Shown: positions 8,973 to 17,982 of the stretch, piece after piece
How positions within the stretch are numbered: the stretch's first letter is position 1
Layout of the letters: each line of letters begins with the position of its first letter
Origin: Eubacterium uniforme
GTDB taxonomy: Bacteria; Bacillota; Clostridia; Lachnospirales; Lachnospiraceae
Direction of reading: 5' to 3'
Assembly (NCBI RefSeq): GCF_900167115.1
Contig: NZ_FUXZ01000002.1
Span: forward strand, 297,128 to 361,127
DNA length: 64,000 nucleotides
The notes under the pieces: generated by a model
The model's input: only the letters and a program-made list of their open reading frames with translations
Told to the model about the DNA's origin: nothing
The model's database searches: none
Program-made: the position numbers and the translations under genes

Positions 8973-10169
8973 TCATTTTAAACAGCCTGCAATAAAGCCA
9001 CTAGAAAAAGCAAACTGTAAATTATAACCGCCACACTTTCCAACAACATCTAAAACTTCACCAGCAAAATAAACATTATCATTTATCTTTGATTTCATTG
9101 TTTTAGAATCTACTTCTAAAAGTGAAACACCACCTGATGTAGCCTGTGCATTATCTGAGTTAATCAACTCACTAACCTTAAATGTAAAATGCTTAATCTT
9201 ATCAGATAATATTTTTATATCTTTATCAGTTAACTCAGAACTATCTTTATATGGATTAACATTTGCATTCTTACAAATATATGTTGCTAGTTTATAATTA
9301 ATATAACCATTTATAACATCTGCCACTGGCATGCCTAAATTTTTTGAAGTTCTAAGAAGATATTCTAAATTCTCTTTATTAATCTCTGGACATAACTCTA
9401 AATCAATAACTATGTTTTTATATTCTGCTTTTTCAATTAGTTTTTTAATCTTAATTGAAAGATTGAAAATACATATTCCAGAAAGCCCTTTATCAGTAAA
9501 CTGACATTCACCACTTTCTGAATCAATTAGCTTTCCATCATACAAAAGATTTGCAACAACCTTACTTCTAACACCCGAAATATCCTTATGTCTTTTATTT
9601 GAACAAACAACTCCAGTTAAAACCGGAACAGGATTACTAACTGTATGTCCAAGCTTTTTAATTAAATCATAACTACTACCATCAGAACCTGACTTTTTAG
9701 CAGTTACCCCACCTGTTGCAATTATTAATTTATCAAAATTTATTTCTCTGTCTTCACAGATTATAGTGTTTCCTTTTATGTCTTTAACAATACACTCATT
9801 AACTACATTAACACCAAGTCTTTCGGCTTCTAAAAGCATGTGATTTAGAACTGTTGATGCCTGGTTAGATAGTGGATAAACATAACCATCCTTATCATAT
9901 GTATGCACACCAATCCCTTCAAAAAACTTTAATGTATCTTTCTCAGAGAATAATTCCAAAACATCTTTAACATATGCCTTACAATCATCATCATAAAAAG
10001 TCTCATTCATTAAAAGATTAGTAATATTACACTTACCATTTCCTGTCATTAAAATCTTCTTACCAGGTTTATTAGCATTATTTATTATTGTAACATCTTC
10101 ATTATTTCTACGAGCTGTAATTGCAGCCATAAGACCACTTGCTCCAGCACCTAAAACACATACTTTCAT
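8973..10169 (-). CDS. HI0933/BaiN-family flavoprotein (NAD(P)/FAD-dependent oxidoreductase), copy 1
   Basis: A 398-residue protein with FAD motif VCVLGAGASGLMAAITARRN at the start, then KPGKKILMTGNGKCNITN, LIIATGGVTAKKSGSDGSSY and the C-terminal YFAGEVLDVVGKCGGYNLQF, all hallmarks of the HI0933/YhiN family. One family member, BaiN, has been linked to bile-acid dehydroxylation; that function cannot be transferred from the sequence. A second, divergent member is at 56266-57537. It is flanked by another flavoprotein and a flippase, only 3 bases from the latter. Confidence 0.86.
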   Translation of the reverse strand: MKVCVLGAGASGLMAAITARRNNEDVTIINNANKPGKKILMTGNGKCNITNLLMNETFYDDDCKAYVKDVLELFSEKDTLKFFEGIGVHTYDKDGYVYPLSNQASTVLNHMLLEAERLGVNVVNECIVKDIKGNTIICEDREINFDKLIIATGGVTAKKSGSDGSSYDLIKKLGHTVSNPVPVLTGVVCSNKRHKDISGVRSKVVANLLYDGKLIDSESGECQFTDKGLSGICIFNLSIKIKKLIEKAEYKNIVIDLELCPEINKENLEYLLRTSKNLGMPVADVINGYINYKLATYICKNANVNPYKDSSELTDKDIKILSDKIKHFTFKVSELINSDNAQATSGGVSLLEVDSKTMKSKINDNVYFAGEVLDVVGKCGGYNLQFAFSSGFIAGCLK

Positions 10170-10172
10170 ATA

Positions 10173-11843
10173 TTAATTCATTAAATGTACTTTCTTAAAT
10201 ATTCTATAAATCTTATTACCTTTTGGCATATTAAGTAATTCTTCTTTTGTAATTGCCTTAAATAAAACCAAGGTAATTGCATATGTAACTACTGCAACAA
10301 ACATAGCAATAATACATGCGTATCGGAACGGAATAATACTCTTTAATCCTTTATATGAACCATAAGAAAGTAATCCCATAACCAATGAACACATAAATGG
10401 TCTAATAAATGAACTTAACCATTCAAATCTATAAATGGTATATCTCCTTATTGCTATTGCATTTAATATGCATAAAACAATTGAATATAATAAATCAAAA
10501 ATAACAACTATATATATTGCCATTTCAAAATTACTCTTCTTTACAAAATTTAAAGAAATAGGTAATAAAACAATATGAATAGCAAATGATATTGCCGAAT
10601 GTTTAAGAGGAACATTCAACTTATCAACACCTTGCAATATACCATTTGTAATAGTTGATAATGAATAAAATACAACTGTTAAAAAAGAGAATAACATCAA
10701 TTTATATGCAATTCTTAAAATTGTAGTTCTAAATAACATTGCGATTATAGGTTTTCCTAAAACCATAAGCCCAACACCACTAGGTAATGCAATAATTAAT
10801 GTAAACTTGAGAAGTATTGAAATTTTATCTGCTACCTCTCTTCTATCACCCTTTGTATATGATGATATAAGACTTGGAACAAGCGACGTTGAAAGTGCTG
10901 CAGCTATCGCAACCGGAATATTAGTTATAAGTACATAATTTCCAGAATAGACACCCCAAACGGCTTTATAATCATCTTCTGTAAGTCCCTTTGATCTTAA
11001 AATATTTCCAAAAATCATTCCATCTAGTACATTACTTAACTGATATAATGTAGTACTTAATAATACTGGAATAACTGTAACGAAAAATAATTTTAATATT
11101 TCTCTATAGTCATCATCATAAAAGTCATCTTGAATAATTCTATCTTCAAATGTTATATCTCTTTTATTTACATAATAATAGATTAATAAAATAATCAATG
11201 CTGTTACTGCACCAAGACATGTACCTAAAGTACCGCCAGCAGCACCATAAGCATCTTTCATATTTCCTTTGCCGTACTTACTAGCAATGTGAATACCTAT
11301 TTCGCTAAGTTTCTTAGCAGCAATAATTGAAATAATTGCATTAATTATTTGCTCAAAAATCTGAGAAACAGCAGTAGGAATCATAGTATTAAGGCCTTGG
11401 AAATAACCTCTAATTACACCAGCAATACAAACTACTAAAACAGTAGGTGCTAAAACTCTTAATGCTGGTGCACAAGATGGATATCCTGCAATGTCAGCAA
11501 TAAAATCAGCAAATATAAATGTAATTATTGCTATAGATCCACCAACTATAAGAGCAAATGCAAAAGAAACCTTAAGAACCTTTACACAATCCTCATACTT
11601 TCTAGCAGTAACCTTAGCTGAAACTATTTTTGAAATAGCCAAAGGTAAACTTACTGATGAAATCAATAACAAAATATTATAAATACTATATGCATTACTA
11701 TATAAACCATTTCCACCACTACCAAGTATATTATTAAGTGGAATTCTATATATTAGACCAATAAGTCTAACCATTATTCCTGCAGCAGCAAGAATTGTTC
11801 CATTTATAATAAACGAATTTCTGGTTTTTTGTTTACTAGACAT
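10173..11843 (-). CDS. MOP-superfamily flippase (SpoVB/MurJ-like polysaccharide exporter)
   Basis: A 556-residue integral membrane protein with about fourteen hydrophobic helices. The N-terminus FIINGTILAAAGIMVRLIGL leads into RIPLNNILGSGGNGLYSNAY, a typical start for the SpoVB/polysaccharide-biosynthesis branch of the MOP flippases, which move undecaprenyl-linked precursors across the membrane. A short acidic cytoplasmic loop (IIQDDFYDDDYREI) lies near residue 240. Whether it moves lipid II or another precursor cannot be decided here. It is followed after 3 bases by the flavoprotein at 8973. Confidence 0.85.
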   Translation of the reverse strand: MSSKQKTRNSFIINGTILAAAGIMVRLIGLIYRIPLNNILGSGGNGLYSNAYSIYNILLLISSVSLPLAISKIVSAKVTARKYEDCVKVLKVSFAFALIVGGSIAIITFIFADFIADIAGYPSCAPALRVLAPTVLVVCIAGVIRGYFQGLNTMIPTAVSQIFEQIINAIISIIAAKKLSEIGIHIASKYGKGNMKDAYGAAGGTLGTCLGAVTALIILLIYYYVNKRDITFEDRIIQDDFYDDDYREILKLFFVTVIPVLLSTTLYQLSNVLDGMIFGNILRSKGLTEDDYKAVWGVYSGNYVLITNIPVAIAAALSTSLVPSLISSYTKGDRREVADKISILLKFTLIIALPSGVGLMVLGKPIIAMLFRTTILRIAYKLMLFSFLTVVFYSLSTITNGILQGVDKLNVPLKHSAISFAIHIVLLPISLNFVKKSNFEMAIYIVVIFDLLYSIVLCILNAIAIRRYTIYRFEWLSSFIRPFMCSLVMGLLSYGSYKGLKSIIPFRYACIIAMFVAVVTYAITLVLFKAITKEELLNMPKGNKIYRIFKKVHLMN

Positions 11844-11867
11844 AATTATCTTATCCTTATGTTTTTA

Positions 11868-13142
11868 CTATTTCGTTGTTTCTGCAGTGTTCTCTTTCTC
11901 TGATTTCTTTTGATTAGCTTTTTCGAATGCTTCTTTATCCTGAACTGTAACATTCATGTTTTTGCCTAAATAAGCAACATATGTCTTACCAACATTAAGC
12001 TTAATTTCTCTACCCTTTGGATTGTAATACTTAGTAACATCACTCATCTGTTCTTTTTTCCAAGTAATCTTTTGGCATACACCATTAGTGATATAATAGC
12101 CTTCACCGCTACCAGTTACTGTCATATCGATACTCTTTCCATCTGGATAAATACCATAATCAACATACTGACAAATAATATTATTAAAAGCTAACTGTTC
12201 ATTATTATTTTCATCAATATGCTTTCCACCATACTGGAATCTCTTATAAAGGCCAGTATTTTCATCATATTCAAACCAAGGTGCATTAATAGGATATCCA
12301 AGACTTACCTTATATGCACTCTGTCCTTTTATTTCTACTTTATCGCCATCAACTTCAGCAAATTTATATTTACCCTTATAATCCTTATCATATTTACGTT
12401 CATAACCAAGAGTCTTAATTGCTGCCTCTAACTTGTCATGATCTGTATAAACATCATGTGGGCTATATTTATCACTTGCTCTATAAAATGTTGTATTACC
12501 AACAGCAGATAAACCACTGATATTATCAATCGCATCAGTATTTAAATAATCTTTTGCATACTTACTCTGACCAAAGTGAGTATAAATAGCATCATATTCA
12601 TTTGAAATATAGCAGTAATAAATTCTACAACTTCTAATTGAACCTATTCTCTTAATGTCCTTTGTATCTTCAAATAAAGCCATAAGTCTTGTCATTCCAC
12701 CTTCAACAGGACATTCATGAATAATTGAAGCCTTACTAATTCCAGACTGTGGAATTGCATCACCAATGTTATTAATCATAACTGCTATAGGTCTTTTATT
12801 TCCTAATTTTTTAGGAATCCAATCACCAGTTAATTTTGAAATTGTATCATTATCATGATTAACTTCTGTTGTAGGTTCTACTGTTGTTTGTTCTACTGTA
12901 GTAGGCTGTGCTGTTATATCAGTTACTTTTGCAGTTGTAGTTGAATCCTTACTCTTATCACCTAATCCAAAAACTGCTAAACATACTGCAACTGCAATAA
13001 GAGCAACAGTACCAATTCCAATTGCAATACTCTGTTTCTTGTGTTCTGAAATAAATTTTTTAAACTTATTATCTTCTTTCTTACTATTAATTTCCTTTTC
13101 TTCTACATTTTCACTGTTAGTAATATTTTCTTTGTTATCCAT
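11868..13142 (-). CDS. Membrane-anchored DUF3048 (YerB-like) protein
   Basis: A 424-residue protein. Residues 1-35 are highly charged and cytoplasmic, residues about 38-60 (IAIGIGTVALIAVAVCLAVF) form one membrane anchor, a Thr-rich linker follows, and the extracellular part is a DUF3048 domain (KRPIAVMINNIGDAIPQSG, GGMTRLMALFED, RIGSIRSCRIYY, HFGQSKYAKDYL). Bacillus YerB belongs to this family; its role is poorly understood. The typical lipoprotein cysteine is replaced here by an internal anchor. The C-terminal tail is Lys/Glu-rich. The ATG is preceded by AGGAG. Confidence 0.86.
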   Translation of the reverse strand: MDNKENITNSENVEEKEINSKKEDNKFKKFISEHKKQSIAIGIGTVALIAVAVCLAVFGLGDKSKDSTTTAKVTDITAQPTTVEQTTVEPTTEVNHDNDTISKLTGDWIPKKLGNKRPIAVMINNIGDAIPQSGISKASIIHECPVEGGMTRLMALFEDTKDIKRIGSIRSCRIYYCYISNEYDAIYTHFGQSKYAKDYLNTDAIDNISGLSAVGNTTFYRASDKYSPHDVYTDHDKLEAAIKTLGYERKYDKDYKGKYKFAEVDGDKVEIKGQSAYKVSLGYPINAPWFEYDENTGLYKRFQYGGKHIDENNNEQLAFNNIICQYVDYGIYPDGKSIDMTVTGSGEGYYITNGVCQKITWKKEQMSDVTKYYNPKGREIKLNVGKTYVAYLGKNMNVTVQDKEAFEKANQKKSEKENTAETTK

Positions 13143-13156
13143 AATCTCCTATTAAG

Positions 13157-13651
13157 CTACCTTGATATACCTAATTCATCAAGTATTTCTTTCTGCCTAT
13201 CCTCCATTAATATTCTCTCATCATCCTCCATATGATCATAACCACATAGATGAAGCATACTATGCGCTGTTAAAAACGCAAGTTCCCTTAACTCACTATG
13301 ACCATATTCAAATGCCTGAGTTTTAATTCTTTCAATGTTTAATACAATATCCCCTAGTATTAACTCTCCATTCTCCAAGTTGAACAATGAATCATCATCT
13401 TCAACACTTGAAAAATCTGAAGGTTCGTCATATTCAATCATAGGAAATGACAAAACATCAGTAGGTTTATCAATCTCTCTTTGTTCTTTATTAATTTCCC
13501 TAATCATCTCTCCATCAACCATTAATACGTTGACTTCACACTCATAAGGACATTTCTCATAGTCAAGAGCCTTATTAATAACGTCTTTAATCACCTTTTT
13601 ATAATCAAAGTCAAAATCAACAGAAACCTCTTCATCAATATTAATTGTCAT
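13157..13651 (-). CDS. ybeY: Endoribonuclease YbeY (16S rRNA maturation)
   Basis: A 164-residue metal-dependent RNase involved in 16S rRNA 3'-end maturation and ribosome quality control. The zinc motif HSMLHLCGYDH, with three histidines, lies near the C-terminus, and TDVLSFPM is the other conserved patch. An acidic insert (about residues 75-95, rich in Asp, Glu and Ser) lies between them. The start codon overlaps the phoH stop by one base (TAATG), so the two are translationally coupled. Confidence 0.94.
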   Translation of the reverse strand: MTINIDEEVSVDFDFDYKKVIKDVINKALDYEKCPYECEVNVLMVDGEMIREINKEQREIDKPTDVLSFPMIEYDEPSDFSSVEDDDSLFNLENGELILGDIVLNIERIKTQAFEYGHSELRELAFLTAHSMLHLCGYDHMEDDERILMEDRQKEILDELGISR

Positions 13652-14643
13652 TACTTTCTATCCTCTTTTTTAGGCTTTTTAGTATTTTGCTTATTTTCAT
13701 ACTTATCATAAGCCATAACAATCTTCTGAACCAATGGATGTCTAACTACATCCTGACTTGTTAGTGTAACAAATGCAATTTCATCAATTCCTGATAAAAC
13801 CTTAGTCGCTACTTCAAGACCTGAAATATTACCATGCGGTAAATCCTTCTGTGTTAAGTCTCCAGTAATAACTACCTTTGAACCAAAACCAATTCTTGTT
13901 AAAAACATCTTCATCTGAGCTGGTGTTGTGTTCTGTGCTTCATCCAAAATAATAAATGCATTATCTAAAGTTCTACCTCTCATATATGCAAGAGGCGCAA
14001 CTTCAATAAGACCTTTTTCTACATTAGCTAAATAACTTTCAGCTCCCATAATCTGATAAAGTGCATCGTAAAGTGGTCTTAAATACGGATCAACCTTACT
14101 CTGTAAATCACCTGGTAAGAAACCTAAATTTTCACCAGCTTCAATTGCAGGTCTAGTCAAAATGATTCGACTAACTTCATCTGATTTAAATGCATTAATT
14201 GCTTCAGCCATTGCAAGATAAGTTTTACCTGTACCAGCAGGACCAATTCCAAAAGTAATCATTTTACGCTTTATCTCATCAATGTACTTCTTCTGTCCTA
14301 ATGTTTTTGGTTTAATAGGCTTACCTGTAATGGTTCTACATATAATATCTTCATCCAAATTAGTTAATTCAGATGTATTATCATCAAACGCTAGAGAAAT
14401 GGCATATGTAACATTCTGAGTTGTTATGTCATTACCACGTTCTGATAATTTCAATAATTCTTCAAGTACTTTTCTAGCCCTGCTTGCAGAAACTTCATTA
14501 CCAATAATTTTTATATTTGAATCCCTATTTATAATAGTAACATGTAGGTTTCTTTCAATGATTTTTACATTTTCATCAAGTTCACCAAACACGTTTCTTA
14601 TATGATCTGCAGGCATGCTAAATATATTCTCAATAGCTGCCAA
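13651..14643 (-). CDS. PhoH-family ATPase (YbeZ/PhoL type)
   Basis: A 330-residue PhoH-like P-loop ATPase with Walker A GIGPAGTGKTYLAM at residues about 132-145 and Walker B AFIILDEAQN, followed by TRIGFGSKVVITGDLTQ. The N-terminal 100 residues include a KH-like segment. The family is linked to RNA metabolism and usually sits beside ybeY, as here. The start codon is TTG at 14643, preceded by AAGGAGG about ten bases away; no ATG in the frame is better placed. Confidence 0.9.
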   Translation of the reverse strand: MAAIENIFSMPADHIRNVFGELDENVKIIERNLHVTIINRDSNIKIIGNEVSASRARKVLEELLKLSERGNDITTQNVTYAISLAFDDNTSELTNLDEDIICRTITGKPIKPKTLGQKKYIDEIKRKMITFGIGPAGTGKTYLAMAEAINAFKSDEVSRIILTRPAIEAGENLGFLPGDLQSKVDPYLRPLYDALYQIMGAESYLANVEKGLIEVAPLAYMRGRTLDNAFIILDEAQNTTPAQMKMFLTRIGFGSKVVITGDLTQKDLPHGNISGLEVATKVLSGIDEIAFVTLTSQDVVRHPLVQKIVMAYDKYENKQNTKKPKKEDRK

Positions 14644-14721
14644 AAATATATATCCTCCTTACAATATACATATAAGGCCATAAAAACCCATACTGAAACA
14701 GTATACCACAAAATACCGCAC

Positions 14722-14756
14722 AAAAAAAGGAGATAATATAATTATCTCCTTTTTTA
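14722..14756 (-). terminator. Rho-independent terminator after rpsU
   Basis: AAAAAAGGAGATAAT pairs with ATTATCTCCTTTTTT around a short loop. Read on the minus strand the stem ends in a T run about 20 bases past the rpsU stop codon. The A/T tracts on both sides could let it work in both directions. Confidence 0.85.
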
Positions 14757-14776
14757 TTAACTAAATAAGTTATATC

Positions 14777-14953
14777 TTAGTTATATTTACGTTTTCTAGC
14801 AGCTTCAGATTTCTTCTTACGCTTTACGCTAGGCTTTTCATAATGTTCTCTTTTACGAATCTCCTGCTGAATACCTGCTTTCGCACAGTTTCTCTTGAAT
14901 CTGCGGATAGCACTATCAAGTGATTCGTTTTCTTTAACGATTACATTTGACAT
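14777..14953 (-). CDS. rpsU: 30S ribosomal protein S21
   Basis: A 58-residue basic protein that begins [20 protein letters not shown], continues with [20 protein letters not shown] and ends in a Lys/Arg-rich tail [10 protein letters not shown]. It matches bacterial S21 in length and in every conserved segment. S21 sits on the 30S platform near the anti-Shine-Dalgarno sequence. The ribosome binding site region GGAGGGAGGTTGGAG is strong. The gene is monocistronic, with its own promoter and terminator. Confidence 0.97.
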   Translation of the reverse strand: MSNVIVKENESLDSAIRRFKRNCAKAGIQQEIRKREHYEKPSVKRKKKSEAARKRKYN

Positions 14954-15026
14954 AAGACAACTCCAACCTCCCTCCAGTTATAAATTGCGCATACAACTGT
15001 TTTGGGTAATTTTTTGCACTAGTGAT

Positions 15027-15055
15027 ATTATAAACATCAAAACCCAATTCGTCAA
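15027..15055 (-). promoter_or_regulatory. Strong sigma-A promoter of rpsU
   Basis: Minus strand: TTGACG (15050-15055), 17-base spacer, TATAAT (15027-15032). Transcription would begin near 15020, giving a leader of about 67 bases. Confidence 0.8.
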
Positions 15056-15094
15056 CTACTTTTTTATACTTTTAATATTAGAAAATGCCTTATT

Positions 15095-17761
15095 TTATTT
15101 AATCTGTCCTTCTAATACTTCTTTAGCCTTATTAAGAGCATCAGCAATACCAGCTACATTCTTTCCGCCGGCCTGTGCCATGTTTGGACGACCACCGCCG
15201 CCGCCGCCAACAAGTGATGCAATTTCCTTAATAATGTTACCTGCATGAGCACCCTTAGCAATAGCATCATCAGTAGCAGTAACAATTAAGTTAACCTTAC
15301 TTCCTCCTACATTTGAAGCTAAAACAATAACACCTTCGCCAAGCTTATCTTTAAGATTATCACCAAGATTACGTAAATCATTCATTTCTACATCATTTAC
15401 TTCAAGTGGCAATAACTTAACACCCTTAACTTCAACAACAGAAGCTAGAGCATCTCCTGCTGACTCATTAGCAATCTTGCTCTTTAAGCTTTCATTCTCT
15501 GATGATAATGCTTTAATTTCAGCAAGCATGCTTTCAATTCTATTAAGAAGTTTTGAAGGATCTGTCTTAGCCACCTTACAAACTTCATTAAGTGTATTTT
15601 CAAGATTATTATAATAATTTACAACGCCATCACTTGTAATTGCTTCAATTCTACGAACACCAGCAGCTACACCACTTTCAGAAACAATCTTGAATAAACC
15701 AATATTACCTGTTTCCTTAACATGTGTACCACCACAAAGTTCTTTTGAGAACTCACCCATTGAAACAACTCTTACACTATCGCCATACTTTTCACCAAAA
15801 AGTGCCATAGCGCCTGTTTTCTTAGCATCATCAAGACTCATAATATCTGTGTTAACCTTAAGATTCTTTGAAATCTCTTCATTAACGATAGCTTCAACCT
15901 TAGCAACTTCATCAGCTGACATTGCACTATTATGTGTAAAGTCAAAACGTAATCTTCCATCAGAAACAAATGAACCTGCCTGTTCAACATGATTTCCAAG
16001 TACAAGTTTTAATGCTTTCTGAAGAAGATGTGTTGCACTGTGGTTCTTACAGATAAGACTTCTCTTCTTTTCATCAACTAAAAGAGTTACCTTATCAGTT
16101 GCACTAATACTTCCTGATTCAACAAAACCAATATGAGCAATCTTACCGCCTGATACATGAATTGTATCCTGAACAACGAATGTACCATTACCAGTCTTAA
16201 TCACACCAGTATCACCACTCTGACCACCCATTGTGCCATAGAATGGAGTAACCTTAGTAATAATCGAACCATTATCACCTTCATTTAATGTATCTACAAC
16301 ACTTGATCTAACTTCCTTACCTTCTTTCTTGGCAACAGTTAAAGCAATAATTTCACTATCAAGTGTCAATTTATCATATCCAGCAAATTCTGATGTAACA
16401 TTTACATCAAGCTGTTCATAAACAGTAGCATCTGCACCCATATAGTTAGAAACTTTACGAGCTTTTCTTGCTGTCTCTCTCTGGATATCCATGCACTTCT
16501 TAAAGCCTTTTTCATCAACACCAATTCCATCCTCAGCAAGAATTTCAATTGTTAAGTCAATCGGGAATCCATATGTATCATATAACTTAAATGCATGTTC
16601 ACCTGATAAAGTCTTACTATTATTCTTTACAAGTTCTTCTTTATATTCATTTAAAATAACAAGCCCCTGATCGATTGTTCTATTAAAGTTTTCTTCTTCC
16701 TTGTTAATTACAGAGAAAATATGATCCATTTTTTCTGTAAGTTCTGGATAAGCATCCTTTGAATTTTCAATAACTGTCTCAGCTACCTTTGCAAGGAATA
16801 AACCATCAATACCAAGTAATCTACCATGTCTAGCAGCTCTTCTAAGAAGTCTTCTCATAACATAACCACGGCCTTCATTAGAAGGTAAAATACCATCACT
16901 CGCCATAAATGTAACTGATCTAATATGATCTGTAATTACACGGATTGAAACATCATCCTTATAGTTTTCTTCATACTTCTTATTTGAAAGTTCACATACT
17001 TTATCTCTAATTGCCTTAATTGTATCAACATCAAAGATAGAATCAACATCCTGAACAACTACAGCTAATCTTTCAAGACCCATACCTGTATCAATATTCT
17101 TATTCTTTAATGTTTCATAATTGCCTTTACCGTCGTTTTCAAATTGTGTAAATACATTATTCCAAACTTCCATGTATCTATCACAATCACAACCTACTGT
17201 ACAACCTTCTTTACCACAACCATATTTTTCTCCACGGTCATAGTATATTTCTGAACTTGGACCACAAGGACCTGCGCCATGTTCCCAAAAATTATCTTCT
17301 TTACCAAATCTAAAAATTCTATCTTTAGCAATTCCTATCTTTTTATTCCAAATATCAAATGCTTCATCATCATCTTTATATACTGAAGGATAAAGTCTGT
17401 CAGGATCAATACCTACTACTTCTGTCAAAAATTCCCATGACCATTCAATAGCCTCATCCTTAAAGTAATCACCAAATGAAAAGTTACCAAGCATTTCAAA
17501 GAATGTACCATGTCTTGCTGTCTTACCAACATTCTCAATATCACCTGTTCTAATACACTTCTGACAAGTTGTTACTCTCTTTCTTGGTGGAACCTCCTGA
17601 CCTGTAAAATATGGCTTAAGTGGAGCCATACCAGCATTAATCAAAAGCAAACTATTATCATTCTGTGGAACAAGTGAAAAACTGTTCATTCTTAAATGAT
17701 CCTTACTTTCAAAAAATTTTAAATACATGTCTCTTAATTCATTAACTGAATACTTATGCAT
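15095..17761 (-). CDS. alaS: Alanyl-tRNA synthetase
   Basis: An 888-residue class II synthetase that charges and proofreads tRNA-Ala. The catalytic domain starts SVNELRDMYLKFFESKDHLR, with motif 2 near TCQKCIRTGDIENVGKTARH. The editing domain has the zinc ligands HSATHLL and CGGTHVKETGNIG. The C-Ala domain ends with SLVGGGGGGRPNMAQAGGKN. An insert typical of Clostridia contains a cysteine cluster (CGKEGCTVGCDCD, about residues 182-194). The ATG is preceded by GGAGG lying inside the small upstream gene, whose last codons overlap the alaS start by 8 bases. No T-box leader is visible. Confidence 0.97.
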   Translation of the reverse strand: MHKYSVNELRDMYLKFFESKDHLRMNSFSLVPQNDNSLLLINAGMAPLKPYFTGQEVPPRKRVTTCQKCIRTGDIENVGKTARHGTFFEMLGNFSFGDYFKDEAIEWSWEFLTEVVGIDPDRLYPSVYKDDDEAFDIWNKKIGIAKDRIFRFGKEDNFWEHGAGPCGPSSEIYYDRGEKYGCGKEGCTVGCDCDRYMEVWNNVFTQFENDGKGNYETLKNKNIDTGMGLERLAVVVQDVDSIFDVDTIKAIRDKVCELSNKKYEENYKDDVSIRVITDHIRSVTFMASDGILPSNEGRGYVMRRLLRRAARHGRLLGIDGLFLAKVAETVIENSKDAYPELTEKMDHIFSVINKEEENFNRTIDQGLVILNEYKEELVKNNSKTLSGEHAFKLYDTYGFPIDLTIEILAEDGIGVDEKGFKKCMDIQRETARKARKVSNYMGADATVYEQLDVNVTSEFAGYDKLTLDSEIIALTVAKKEGKEVRSSVVDTLNEGDNGSIITKVTPFYGTMGGQSGDTGVIKTGNGTFVVQDTIHVSGGKIAHIGFVESGSISATDKVTLLVDEKKRSLICKNHSATHLLQKALKLVLGNHVEQAGSFVSDGRLRFDFTHNSAMSADEVAKVEAIVNEEISKNLKVNTDIMSLDDAKKTGAMALFGEKYGDSVRVVSMGEFSKELCGGTHVKETGNIGLFKIVSESGVAAGVRRIEAITSDGVVNYYNNLENTLNEVCKVAKTDPSKLLNRIESMLAEIKALSSENESLKSKIANESAGDALASVVEVKGVKLLPLEVNDVEMNDLRNLGDNLKDKLGEGVIVLASNVGGSKVNLIVTATDDAIAKGAHAGNIIKEIASLVGGGGGGRPNMAQAGGKNVAGIADALNKAKEVLEGQIK

Positions 17762-17900
17762 TGTTATTATCCTCCGATTTTGCTAATTTATCATTATGTC
17801 TTTTTCTTAAATAAATTCCAAGTTTTATTCCCGCATATGCTACCGCTACTAAGAACAAACCCTTAACTGTAAACCATAAAATACCTTGCCATAAATTCAT
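17754..17900 (-). CDS. Small single-pass membrane protein (48 aa) overlapping the alaS start
   Basis: An ATG at 17900 opens a 48-codon frame starting MNLWQGILWFTVKGLFLVAV, followed by AYAGIKLGIYLRKRHNDK and ending in SEDNNNA. Residues about 8-31 form one membrane helix, with a basic stop-transfer (RKRH) and a polar tail, so the C-terminus is probably cytoplasmic. GAGG lies seven bases before the ATG. The alaS ribosome binding site is inside its final codons and its stop lies inside alaS, an arrangement typical of translational coupling. I do not recognise the family; function unknown. Confidence 0.7.
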   Translation of the reverse strand: MNLWQGILWFTVKGLFLVAVAYAGIKLGIYLRKRHNDKLAKSEDNNNA

Positions 17901-17982
17901 AATTATACCTCAATTGTTTAATTTAAACATCTTTAAAATACTATCACAATTTTATAAAAATGTATATTATTTTTTATAACCA

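Noticed and set aside
17901..17982. A T-box leader for alaS
   Set aside because: The region is short and A/T-rich, with no T-box core sequence, and a small coding gene lies between.
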